Source of the DNA: Aquabacter sp040049275
Lineage (GTDB): Bacteria > Pseudomonadota > Alphaproteobacteria > Rhizobiales > Xanthobacteraceae
Assembly (NCBI RefSeq): GCF_040049275.1
Contig: NZ_JBDZDT010000012.1
Location: 143,049-207,048 of the forward strand
DNA: 64,000 bases
Reading direction: 5' to 3'
In this document: positions 37,204 through 43,976 of the stretch, in pieces
How the letters are laid out: each line of letters begins with the position of its first letter
How positions within the stretch are numbered: the first letter of the stretch is position 1
The notes under the pieces: model-generated
Database searches by the model: none
What the model was told of the DNA's origin: nothing
Seen by the model: only the letters and a program-made list of their open reading frames with translations
Position numbers and translations under genes: made by a program

Positions 37204-37302
37204 CTTGCCGCGCTGTTCGCCCAGGGGGGCGAATTCGCCTTCGTCATCTATGGGGCGGCGGCGGCCGTCGGCATCTTCGAGCCGCAGGTCAATGCCGTGA
37301 TA
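37204..37302 (+). pseudogene. Fragment of a KefB/KefC-type cation:proton antiporter
   Basis: Frame 37204-37302 reads LAALFAQGGEFAFVIYGAA and AAVGIFEPQVNAV. This AQGGEFAFV segment is a hallmark of Kef/CPA2 antiporter membrane domains. Nothing else of the antiporter remains. It abuts the truncated 3' end of the response-regulator remnant on the opposite strand, and the GGT chimera lies 75 bp to the left. Confidence 0.7.
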
Positions 37303-37306
37303 CGCT

Positions 37307-37613
37307 TCAAAACCGGCTTCCCTGAGGAAGGCTGCTCTCTTCGATGACTGCCTTACCGGAAGCAACAATCAACCGTATCGGCGGCCATCGATTGCGGATG
37401 TAATGGGATAGCTTGATGCCGTCCATTGTCCCCGGCATCTGCACGTCAGTGAACACCAGATATATCGGCTCTCGACTCCAGCATCCGAATTGCCTCATCG
37501 GCGCTGTCGGCCTCTAGCGCCGCGTAACCCGCAGATCGCACAAGGTCGACAGCACCCATTCGGATGATCGGGCTGTCTTCGACTACGAGTACGACTGCCT
37601 TGCCGTTAAACAT
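37307..37613 (-). pseudogene. Single-domain response regulator remnant (frameshifted, 3' truncated)
   Basis: From the ATG at 37613 the frame reads FNGKAVVLVVEDSPIIRMGAVDLVRSAGYAALEADSADEAIRMLES, a receiver domain with the acidic ED pair. A frameshift near 37460 moves the rest into another frame: FTDVQMPGTMDGIKLSHYIRNRWPPIRLIVASG with the phospho-acceptor Asp in FTDVQMPG. It then breaks off after KAVIEESSLPQGSRF (about 37313), where the Lys-containing alpha5 segment should follow. Two defects, so it should be inactive. Confidence 0.75.
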
Positions 37614-37687
37614 TCACTGCTCGGGTTGTGTAAGCCGAGGAGCTTCGCCGGCTCCGGCGTATTATCATCGCCAGAGATCGCCGTCTT

Positions 37688-38333
37688 TTGCGACGACTGA
37701 GAATTGATCACTCACAAATGAGACCAGCATCGGTCGGGCATTCGGCTATGGCGATGAGTCCTCGCTCGGCCGATGGGGAAGGTAGCATCGCGATCGGCCT
37801 CGTCCTCGAGCGGAAAGTCGATCCAAGCAACTTCCTAAACTTGAATTGGGGTGATCGCCAGAAGGAGATCGCCCGGCTGGAGGGCAAAAATGAGCTATGG
37901 ACAATGTTCGGAGCGAACGGTGATGAGTTCCATAAAATCAGGTCTGATCTCGAAGCTGACGGTATCAATATTCTGAACACTGGCGGTTTTGTTTCGACGC
38001 CGGAATCGCGGACAATCTGGATTGACGTCAACGCGGAGCAGTTCACGCGCATATTTGGAACAGACCTACTGGTGCTCGGCAACGACAGCGACGGCGACAA
38101 GATGTTCTTCTGGCAGGGCACGCTTTCGACCAAGCCTGATTGGAACATCGCCGGAGAGCAGCGATCTGCGATAACCGGCCTGTGGCTGGACAGTGGGGAG
38201 ATGCCCATCATTCAGAACCTCCACTCCGGAACACCGGTTGACCCGCCGCAGGGGCCGCAGAGCATCGGTAACCTGGATACGGGCGCTTCTGCCCTTTGAC
38301 CGTACGAAATTGCCGAGATTTACAATTTCCCCC
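37688..38333 (+). pseudogene. S53 (sedolisin/kumamolisin) peptidase relict: pro-domain only
   Basis: The 203-aa frame (to a TGA at 38297-38299) has pro-kumamolisin features: IGLVLERKVDPSNFLNLNWGDRQKEIARL, FGANGDEFHKIRSDLEADGINILNTGGFVSTPESRTIWIDVNAEQFTRIFGTDLLV and a FFWQGTLSTKP segment. Directly after the TGA, the same frame reads PYEIAEIYNFP, the start of the S53 catalytic domain. Homology ends after about 38333. The catalytic Glu, Asp and Ser are absent. So a secreted acid peptidase gene was lost by a nonsense mutation and a large deletion. Confidence 0.65.
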
Positions 38334-38450
38334 TGAGGGATCTGTCTGTGGCTGCGAGCTTGTGAATCCACGGCCTAGTGCGACGCCGCCCGCCGCCCCC
38401 GCGTCACCTCAGCGCCCCTTGCCGAGCGGTTTTGCATTCTAGGAATTTCC

Positions 38451-38555
38451 ATGGCTTACGCCATCGGCACTATGGCCAGGCCGCTATGGCGTCTAATCAG
38501 ACCTTCCGAAAAATGGACGCCACCACCGCCCTCTGAGGTGGCCTTTTCGGCATAG
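38451..38555 (+). CDS. Possible 34-aa peptide gene
   Basis: The frame runs from an ATG at 38451 (MAYAIGTMARPLWRLIRPSE...) to TAG. It contains a Pro/Trp-rich section (KWTPPPPSEVAFSA). The ribosome binding site is weak (GGAATTTCC). It is followed 10 bp later by a second small frame with a very strong site. Whether it is translated is uncertain. The DNA holds several short ATGGC/GCCAT hairpin arms, so it may instead be structured RNA. Confidence 0.25.
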   Translation: MAYAIGTMARPLWRLIRPSEKWTPPPPSEVAFSA

Positions 38556-38565
38556 GAGGGCCGGC

Positions 38566-38646
38566 ATGCCTCGTCTGATCAACATGGTGCGCAAGCTCGT
38601 GCCGCGAAGAAAAGCCGATAGCTGGGCGTATGGAATTGGGAAGTGA
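38566..38646 (+). CDS. Possible 26-aa basic peptide gene with strong RBS
   Basis: ATG at 38566 follows AGGAGGG at ideal spacing. The peptide (MPRLINMVRKLVPRRKADSW...) is strongly basic and ends in AYGIGK. Its stop overlaps the left arm of a perfect 14-bp-stem hairpin. A leader peptide or small regulatory protein is conceivable. No homology is recognised. Confidence 0.35.
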   Translation: MPRLINMVRKLVPRRKADSWAYGIGK

Positions 38647-38684
38647 TGAGCCTAGCCGACGCGGGGGAGCCGGCTAGGCTCATC
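38645..38684 (+). other. Perfect 14-bp-stem hairpin
   Basis: GATGAGCCTAGCCG (38645-38658) and CGGCTAGGCTCATC (38671-38684) pair perfectly around a 12-nt G-rich loop. No T-run follows, so it is not a classical intrinsic terminator. It begins at the stop codon of the 26-aa frame. Confidence 0.7.
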
Positions 38685-38968
38685 GAAACCCGAAGGGTCC
38701 CCGGGGGGGAGGACCTGCAGGGAAATAAAAGATAACAAACCAAAATCCAACGGGAGATGAACGACATCACCCACGCGAAAAGAGATCGATAGGGGAGCGA
38801 GGAGGCTGGGCCGGTTGCTGATCTCGGTCCAGCCCCTCCGCTTCGGCCGGTGGCTGACCAGTCCGAAGGCGGAGCCCGCAAATTATTTAGCAACGCCGAC
38901 CCTGCCAAGGTATTGAATTTGCTGATCGATACCACGCCGGATGCAATTTTGAGTGGCATGAGCCGGGC

Positions 38969-39000
38969 GGGCTGAGCGGCACGCAATTGCCGCTCAGCCC
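38969..39000 (+). other. Perfect 12-bp-stem hairpin
   Basis: GGGCTGAGCGGC (38969-38980) and GCCGCTCAGCCC (38989-39000) pair perfectly around an 8-nt loop, with no T-run. The stretch 38334-39082 contains only this, the 38645 hairpin and the two tiny frames. Confidence 0.7.
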
Positions 39001-39082
39001 TGGACTCGGAAACAAGGTGCCAACCCGTCGGTTTGGGTCGGCTCGTGAATAATCGTTCATAACGCTGCGTCACGCCACCTGG

Positions 39083-39518
39083 GCCGTCTCACGGGCGCCG
39101 CTGGCAAAGCTTCAGGATTACAAGAAGCGGATGGGCTGGATTTTCCCCTGGGCGTCCTCCCAGGGCGGTGACTTCAATTACGATTTCAACGTCGCCTTCA
39201 CCGAGGAGCAGCAGCGCGAAGGGTAAATCGAATACAATTACCGGCGCAACGGCCATGCCATGGATCTGGTGCCGGTCCCTCCGCCCGTCGCCGAGTTCGC
39301 GGCCAGTTGCGGAACCGACGCGCCGCCCTTTACCCGCGATCGGCCCGGCCTTTCCGCCTTCGTGCGGGAGGATGGCGTGATCTATCACACCTACTCCGCC
39401 TATGCGCGCGGGCTGGACACCCCTCTGGGCCTCCTATCAGTGGCTCGACCGCGCGCCCAAGGGGCGCAACGAGACCGGCGTCTGGTGGCGCCGCCACGAT
39501 GAATACGCCCAGCTATGA
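39083..39518 (+). pseudogene. DUF899 (thioredoxin-like) protein remnant
   Basis: Frame 39083 onward reads AVSRAPLAKLQDYKKRMGWIFPWASSQGGDFNYDFNVAF, typical of DUF899. A TAA at 39224-39226 stands where the family has Lys (G-K-IEYNYR). The frame goes on through AFVREDGVIYHTYSAYARGLD. An extra C in CCCC at 39420-39423 shifts the tail, which resumes as WASYQWLDRAPKGRNETGVWWRRHDEYAQL up to the stop at 39516-39518. The N-terminal half, including the conserved Cys region, is missing. Its stop overlaps the ATG of the DUF2182 gene. Confidence 0.82.
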
Positions 39519-40083
39519 GCCGGGCTGCGCGCATCGTCGCCCGGCGATGCACGGCTTTCGAAGACGCGTGCGAGCGCGCCTTCCTCGGCATGTGGGCCGT
39601 GATGATGGTGGCGATGATGCTGCCATCCCTGACGCCCATGCTCCGGTGCTATCGACGGGCCGTCGGTGGGCCGCATCTCGGCCTCCTGACCTTGCTGGTG
39701 GGGGCCGGCTACTTCCTGGTCTGGATCCTTGCGGGACTGGTGGTTTTTCCGCTGGGCGCTGCGCTGGCAGCGGCGGCGACGCAGCAGCCAATGCTCGCGC
39801 GTGCGGCTCCGATGGCAGCTGGTGTGGTAGTTCTCATCGCTGGCGCTCTCCAGTTCAGCGCTTGGAAGACACATCGCCTTGCCTGCTGCGGTGAAGCGGA
39901 AACCGCCCATGTACTCCCGGCCGATGGCTCCACAGCCTTGCAGCACGGCCTGCGCCTCGGCATCCGCTGCATCAAATGCTGCGCCAACCTGATGGCGATC
40001 CTCCTCGCGGTGGGCGTTATGGACCTGCGTGCGATGATCCTTGTGACGGCCGCTATCACCCTCGAACGCCTCGCCCCGACTAG

Positions 40084-40913
40084 GCTCAGGACCTATTAAT
40101 TGGGATTGAGATGTGATTCACAGCCTCCGTTTAGGAGGCTGTGATAGGTGACGTGTTCCTGCTGAGCGAGCGGCAGATGGCGCGGATCTCGCCGTTCTTT
40201 CCCTTGGCCCGTGGGGTGCCGCGGGTCGATGACCGGCGGGTGGTAAGCGGGATTGTCTACGTGATCCGCGATGGGCTGCAGTGGAAAGATGCGCCGAAGG
40301 ACTACGGCCCGCACAAGACGCTGTACAACCGTTTCATCCGCTGGAGCCGGCTTGGGGTGTTCGCCCGCATCTTCGCCAGCCTCGCCGGCGAAGGGCCGAG
40401 ACCCGAGCGGATCATGATCGACGCCACGCATCTGAAGGCCCACCGGACGGCGGCGAGCCTGCTCAAAAAGGGGCTGTTCCCCGCCGTATCGGGCGCACCA
40501 AAGGCGGATTGAACTCCAAGCTCCACACCGTCTGTGACGGCGAGGCCCGGCCGATTATCATGCTGCTCTCGGAAGGCCAGATGAGCGACCATAAGGGGGC
40601 TCGCCTGGTCCTCAATGCCTTGCCACCGGCTGCCAGCCTGATCGCCGACCGGGGTTACGACAGCGCCTGGTTCCGGGACGCGCTCGCCGCCAAGGGTATC
40701 GCGCCCTGCATTCCCTCATCGCGCAGCCGCAAGCGGCCTTTGCCTACGACAAGGTCCTCTACCGCCAGAGGCATAAGGTCGAGAATCTTTTCGCGAAGCC
40801 CAAGGACTGGCGCCGGATCGCCACCCGCTACGACCGCTGCGCCCACACCTTCTTCTCAGCCATATGCATCGCAGCCACAGTCATCTTCTGGCTCTGATTA
40901 GTGAGCCCTGAGC
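40084..40913 (+). mobile_element. IS5-family (IS427-group-like) insertion sequence with CTAG target duplication
   Basis: The 830-bp element is flanked by direct CTAG repeats (40080-40083 and 40914-40917). Its ends are imperfect inverted repeats beginning GCTCAGG (left GCTCAGGACCTATTAAT, right complement GCTCAGGGCTCACTAAT). A perfect hairpin (CACAGCCTCC / GGAGGCTGTG, 40119-40143) covers the transposase start and may limit its translation. The transposase is frameshifted, so the copy is likely immobile by itself. Confidence 0.88.
40141..40897 (+). pseudogene. IS5-family transposase, with a normal -1 frameshift site plus one inactivating frameshift
   Basis: The first frame (40141-40512) holds LLSERQMARISPFFPLARGVPRVDDRRVVSGIVYVIRDGLQWKDAP and IMIDATHLKAH, with the first DDE Asp. 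At AAAAAGGGG (about 40470) a -1 shift, typical of the group, would continue as AVPRRIGRTKGGLNSKLHTVCDGE, IIMLLSEGQMSDHKGA and LIADRGYDSAWFRD with the second Asp. Near 40736-40745 (CCTTTGCCTACG) a further base is missing. YDKVLYRQRHKVENLFAKPKDWRRIATRYDR with the Glu then lies in yet another frame. The second shift should kill the enzyme. Confidence 0.82.
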
Positions 40914-40999
40914 CTAGGTGGCGCATGGCCCGCGCCGTCGGGGTCGGCGCAGTCGGAACGGGCTTGATCCTGATGGCGCAAGCAGCCGGGGTCGGATGA

Positions 41000-41365
41000 T
41001 CGATCCGAAGTGCAGGCTTTCACTTGGCGACCGAGGCGATTGAGCCGTCTCGTGCGGCTGTCTTGCCTGGTGGAGCTTCATACAAAGACCAATGACTTTC
41101 TGTCGGTGACACGGAGGCCGCACGCGCGATCGCCCTGCATGCGATTCTCCACGGCTTTCCACTAGCTAGCGTAGCAGCCAATCCTCATCGTAGGCATTGC
41201 CGCAGGTGGCAGCGGCCCGACCAATCATCGCCGTCGGGCGCCAACTACATTGCCTTTGCAGGTCGGGTGTCGGGAATTGGACAGCGGTTCTCGCGCGCGC
41301 AAGCGAGTACGCACGCGTGAAATACCATCCACTGTCCGTTTTTGTCCCTGGGTGTGGGGGGATCT
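41000..41365. other. Gap between the DUF2182 remnant and mucR
   Basis: These 366 bp contain short open frames without ribosome binding sites or recognisable motifs. No RNA gene or repeat is seen. The stretch may hold the mucR 3' region and eroded sequence. Confidence 0.4.
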
Positions 41366-41836
41366 CTAGGCCGCGGTTGCCTTCCGCCCCCGCTTCGCCG
41401 GCACAGCCGCCTTCACCACAGCATTTCTCCGCTGCTGGCCGAGCCCCATCTTCTTGGCGAGTTCCGACCGCGCCGCCGCGTACGCCGGAGCAACCATCGG
41501 ATAGTCGGCTGGCAGGTTCCACTTAGCGCGGTACTGCTCTGGCGTCATGTCGTACGCCGTCCGCAGATGACGCTTTAGAGACTTGAACTGCTTGCCGTCT
41601 TCCAGACAAATGATGAAATCTGGGGTGACGGATTTCCTGATTGAAACCGCCGGCTGCTGTGGTTCCGCTGCAGCTGCGGGGGCCGATGAAAGCCCCTTCA
41701 GGGCCGCATGAATGCTGCCGATGAGTGCCGGCAAATCAGACGCTGCAACGGAGTTGTTGCTCACATACGCCGAGACGATATCCGCCGACAGGCCAATGAA
41801 GTCGTCACTCTCCATCTTAATCAATTGAGCTTCCAT
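41366..41836 (-). CDS. MucR/Ros-family transcriptional regulator
   Basis: The start at 41836 has AGGTGA upstream; 156 aa. The N-terminal part (DDFIGLSADIVSAYVSNNSVAASDLPALIGSIHAAL) and the C-terminal Ros/MucR domain (SVTPDFIICLEDGKQFKSLKRHLRTAYDMTPEQYRAKWNLPADYPMVAPAYAAARSELAKKMGLG) are complete. The finger region has CLED and a single His (KRH), as in MucR members where the second His is replaced. MucR proteins are small DNA-binding regulators of exopolysaccharide, motility and cell-cycle genes. A perfect 14-bp palindrome lies about 95 bp upstream. A second MucR remnant lies at 43.1 kb. Confidence 0.9.
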   Translation of the reverse strand: MEAQLIKMESDDFIGLSADIVSAYVSNNSVAASDLPALIGSIHAALKGLSSAPAAAAEPQQPAVSIRKSVTPDFIICLEDGKQFKSLKRHLRTAYDMTPEQYRAKWNLPADYPMVAPAYAAARSELAKKMGLGQQRRNAVVKAAVPAKRGRKATAA

Positions 41837-41928
41837 TTGAATCACCTAACCGTTGCTGTCAATTCGATCAGAGAAGGTATTAATAGAATTTGCGACAAAT
41901 GCAAGGCGCCTGGAATATACATTCTCGA

Positions 41929-41942
41929 ACATTCTAGAATGT
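41929..41942. promoter_or_regulatory. Perfect 14-bp palindrome upstream of mucR
   Basis: ACATTCTAGAATGT is self-complementary over all 14 bases, and a partial copy (ACATTCTCG) is adjacent on the left. It lies in AT-rich DNA between mucR and the PRC-barrel gene. A regulator site is plausible; which gene it controls is unclear. Confidence 0.45.
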
Positions 41943-42107
41943 AGATTTGCAGGTCTCAGCGAAATCAGCAATTGGCGCGTGACAATGGCCCTCACAATCC
42001 TCTGATCAGCGGAACATCTTTGCCAATCTGCAGTTCTGTCGGCAAGCGGAAGTCACGATACGAAGTGACTGCCGTTCTCAACATTGTCGAAGAACTAGGA
42101 GCCTGCG

Positions 42108-42473
42108 ATGGACGTGAAGGGTGAAACCTCCAACCTAATCTCTGGCGACAAGGTCTCAGGTACGAACGTGTACAACGCTGCTGGCGAAAAGCTGGGATCG
42201 ATCTACGACGTCATGATCGAAAAGCAATCCGGAAAAGTCGCATACGCCATCATGTCGTTCGGCGGATTTCTAGGCATAGGCAACGATTATCACCCGCTGC
42301 CTTGGTCGACCCTGAACTACAACGTCCAGCAAGGTGGCTATGTGGTGAATCTCACGCGTGAACAGCTGGAAGGGGCGCCACATTACGCCGAGAGCGAGCC
42401 GCCCACTTGGGATCGCGACTATGAAACGCGCGTTCACGACTATTATAGGTCACGTCCTTATTGGGACATGTAG
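42108..42473 (+). CDS. PRC-barrel domain protein
   Basis: This 121-aa protein has a PRC-barrel core: NLISGDKVSGTNVYNAAGEKLGSIYDVMIEKQSGKVAYAIMSFGGFLGIGNDYHPLPWSTLNYN. The tail is Tyr/Asp/Arg-rich (PPTWDRDYETRVHDYYRSRPYWDM). PRC-barrel proteins of this small type are widespread in Hyphomicrobiales and often stress-induced. Their exact role is unknown. No signal peptide is present. It lies alone, 270 bp from mucR, and a hairpin follows its stop. Confidence 0.88.
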   Translation: MDVKGETSNLISGDKVSGTNVYNAAGEKLGSIYDVMIEKQSGKVAYAIMSFGGFLGIGNDYHPLPWSTLNYNVQQGGYVVNLTREQLEGAPHYAESEPPTWDRDYETRVHDYYRSRPYWDM

Positions 42474-42516
42474 CGGCCGGCTACGCCGCATCACGACGGC
42501 TTCGATCTAGTCCCAC

Positions 42517-42546
42517 AGCCCCGCCGACTCACCGCCGTGCGGGGCT
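42517..42546. terminator. Hairpin between convergent genes, possible bidirectional terminator
   Basis: AGCCCCGC (42517-42524) and GCGGGGCT (42539-42546) form an 8-bp GC-rich stem. It lies between the PRC-barrel gene and the convergent exported-protein gene. The T-run is short or absent. Confidence 0.4.
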
Positions 42547-42586
42547 TCCCGGGTCTCGAACGGGTCGTTTCGCCCGTCACGACCGA

Positions 42587-43024
42587 TTACAATTCCGACA
42601 GCTGCTTCGCCTGCTGAACTGTCGCCAGACACTCTGTCTCCTCGCCCGCCCGATCAAAGCCTCGCGCGCGTTCAAGTGCGGCCGAAGCTTCAGCCGCGTT
42701 GGCCTGGACGGAGGGGCGACCACTTTGCGCTTGATCGGCGGCCGTCGGCTGTCCCTGGGTCTGACGGCGGACATCTTCAGGTGAAGTCGCCTTTCCTCGA
42801 GCTTCCTGGGTCATTCTACCGGTCGGAGGATGCTGCTGCGTGTCGGTCTGCGCCGGGGTTCCAGCCGGCATGGTGCCCCCCGCTGTGGGGCCAGAGCCAG
42901 CGTCCCGCGCAGATATTGCTTTCGTGAGACTTTCAATTTCGCCAGTGCATGCGCCCGCCTGCGCGGGGCCACTCGGGTGAGCAAACAGGCTGCACACCGC
43001 CGCGATATAGATTGCCGATTTCAT
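42587..43024 (-). CDS. Exported protein of unknown function
   Basis: This 145-aa protein has a signal peptide (MKSAIYIAAVCSLFAHPSGPAQAGA) followed by CTGEIESLTKAISARDAGSGPTAG. The mature part is Gln/Thr/Pro/Ala-rich and probably disordered, ending in a helical section (EASAALERARGFDRAGEETECLATVQQAKQL) with a second Cys that could pair with the first. Similar small proteins with CxxEI...EECxxxVxxAK ends occur in Hyphomicrobiales. No function is assigned. Confidence 0.7.
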   Translation of the reverse strand: MKSAIYIAAVCSLFAHPSGPAQAGACTGEIESLTKAISARDAGSGPTAGGTMPAGTPAQTDTQQHPPTGRMTQEARGKATSPEDVRRQTQGQPTAADQAQSGRPSVQANAAEASAALERARGFDRAGEETECLATVQQAKQLSEL

Positions 43025-43125
43025 AATTGCCGCTCCTGTTGCTGGGGGACGACTGAGCCACCTTAGATCGGCATGAAAAAACGCTCACGCTGGCATTGAT
43101 GTTCCTTTTGGTTCCGCCGGCGGGG

Positions 43126-43302
43126 ACGGCCTACGACACGACGCCGGACGCGTATCGCGCCAAGTGGAATTTACCCGCGGACTATCTGATGGTGGCTCCT
43201 AACTATGCGGCGGCGCGGTCGAAACTCGCCAAGCAGATGGGGCTCGGCCAGCAGCGCAAGAAAGCGGCGGAAGCCAAGCCTGGAAGGCGACGTCAAAGCG
43301 GA
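43126..43302 (+). pseudogene. MucR C-terminal fragment
   Basis: The frame reads TAYDTTPDAYRAKWNLPADYLMVAPNYAAARSKLAKQMGLGQQRKKAAEAKPGRRR, nearly the same as the MucR domain at 41.4 kb. The upstream finger and N-terminal part are absent and replaced by a short unrelated leader. It is a second, truncated MucR copy, likely non-functional because the DNA-contact helix is missing. Confidence 0.75.
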
Positions 43303-43485
43303 GTAAGTCGTCCTGAGCTTTCTGGTGGTCGATCGGCGCCGCCGATATCGGCGCGCTTCGGGCATTCTGCGCAATGTGAGCAACATGATTCCGGGTGTCT
43401 GATATTTCAAAAATTTTGAGACGACCCTCAAGTATAAATAAATCAATAACTTGTGTGTCTCATATTATAGTCTTATAAGTCGAGC

Positions 43486-43925
43486 GTGATTTTCGGCTGC
43501 GCACGTGTATCGACAGATGATCAGTCTCTAGAAGCCCAAATCGAACATCTCAAGGCAGCCGGATGCGAGGCGGTATTCTCCGAAACCGCCAGCGGTACGA
43601 AGACAGAGCGGCGAGAGCTTCGCAATTGCATCAGCAAGCTCAAGACCGGTGATATCCTGATCGTCGCTCGCTTGGACCGTCTGGCCCGCTCTACTCGGGA
43701 CCTGCTCAATGTGCTTGCCGAAGTTAGCGATCGGGGAGCGGCTTTCCGATCAATCTCGGATAGTTGGGGATACCACAACGCCACACGGCCGGTTGATGCT
43801 CACCATCCTCGGCGATCTGGCCGAGTTCGAGCGGGAACTGATTCGATCCCGCACAGGTGAGGGGCGGATTCGGGCAAAGGCACGAGGCATCCGATTCGGC
43901 CGCAAGCCCAAGCTATCGCCGGGTT
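43486..43925 (+). pseudogene. Serine recombinase (resolvase/invertase) remnant
   Basis: From GTG 43486 the frame reads IFGCARVSTDDQSLEAQIEHLKAAGCEAVFSETASGTKTERRELRNCISKLKTGDILIVARLDRLARSTRDLLNVL. It contains the catalytic Ser in ARVST and the RLDRLAR motif. At about 43766 (TTGGGGATACC), two bases appear to be lost. The rest, DTTTPHGRLMLTILGDLAEFERELIRSRTGEGRIRAKARGIRFGRKPKL, follows in another frame. It ends after KLSPG, losing the C-terminal helix-turn-helix. Likely inactive. Confidence 0.82.
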
Positions 43926-43976
43926 CCAGCCTTAAAGCACGGTCCCCCGGTCCCGCCGCGCCGGTTCGCTTCCGCC

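Larger units (their letters stand above)
39515..40999 (+). pseudogene. DUF2182 metal-binding membrane protein, split by an IS5-family element
   Basis: The first part (39515-40083) codes for a polytopic protein with GMWAVMMVAMMLPSLTPM, GYFLVWILAGLVVFPLGAAL, a CC/CIKCC segment (LGIRCIKCCANLMAILLAVGVMDL) and ITLERLAP, all typical of DUF2182. The IS enters within an ACT AGG codon pair at CTAG. Beyond the second CTAG, the sequence from 40918 restores the frame as RWRMARAVGVGAVGTGLIL and ends at 40999. The start overlaps the DUF899 remnant stop (ATGA), a frequent gene pair. With the insertion present the protein ends RLRTY and lacks its last helix. Confidence 0.85.

Noticed and set aside
38645..39000. 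Hairpins at 38645 and 38969 as intrinsic terminators
   Set aside because: The stems are perfect but no T-run follows, so they are recorded as hairpins only.
41166..41522. 118-codon minus-strand frame beside mucR
   Set aside because: It overlaps mucR in a different frame and has low-complexity composition and no start signal.
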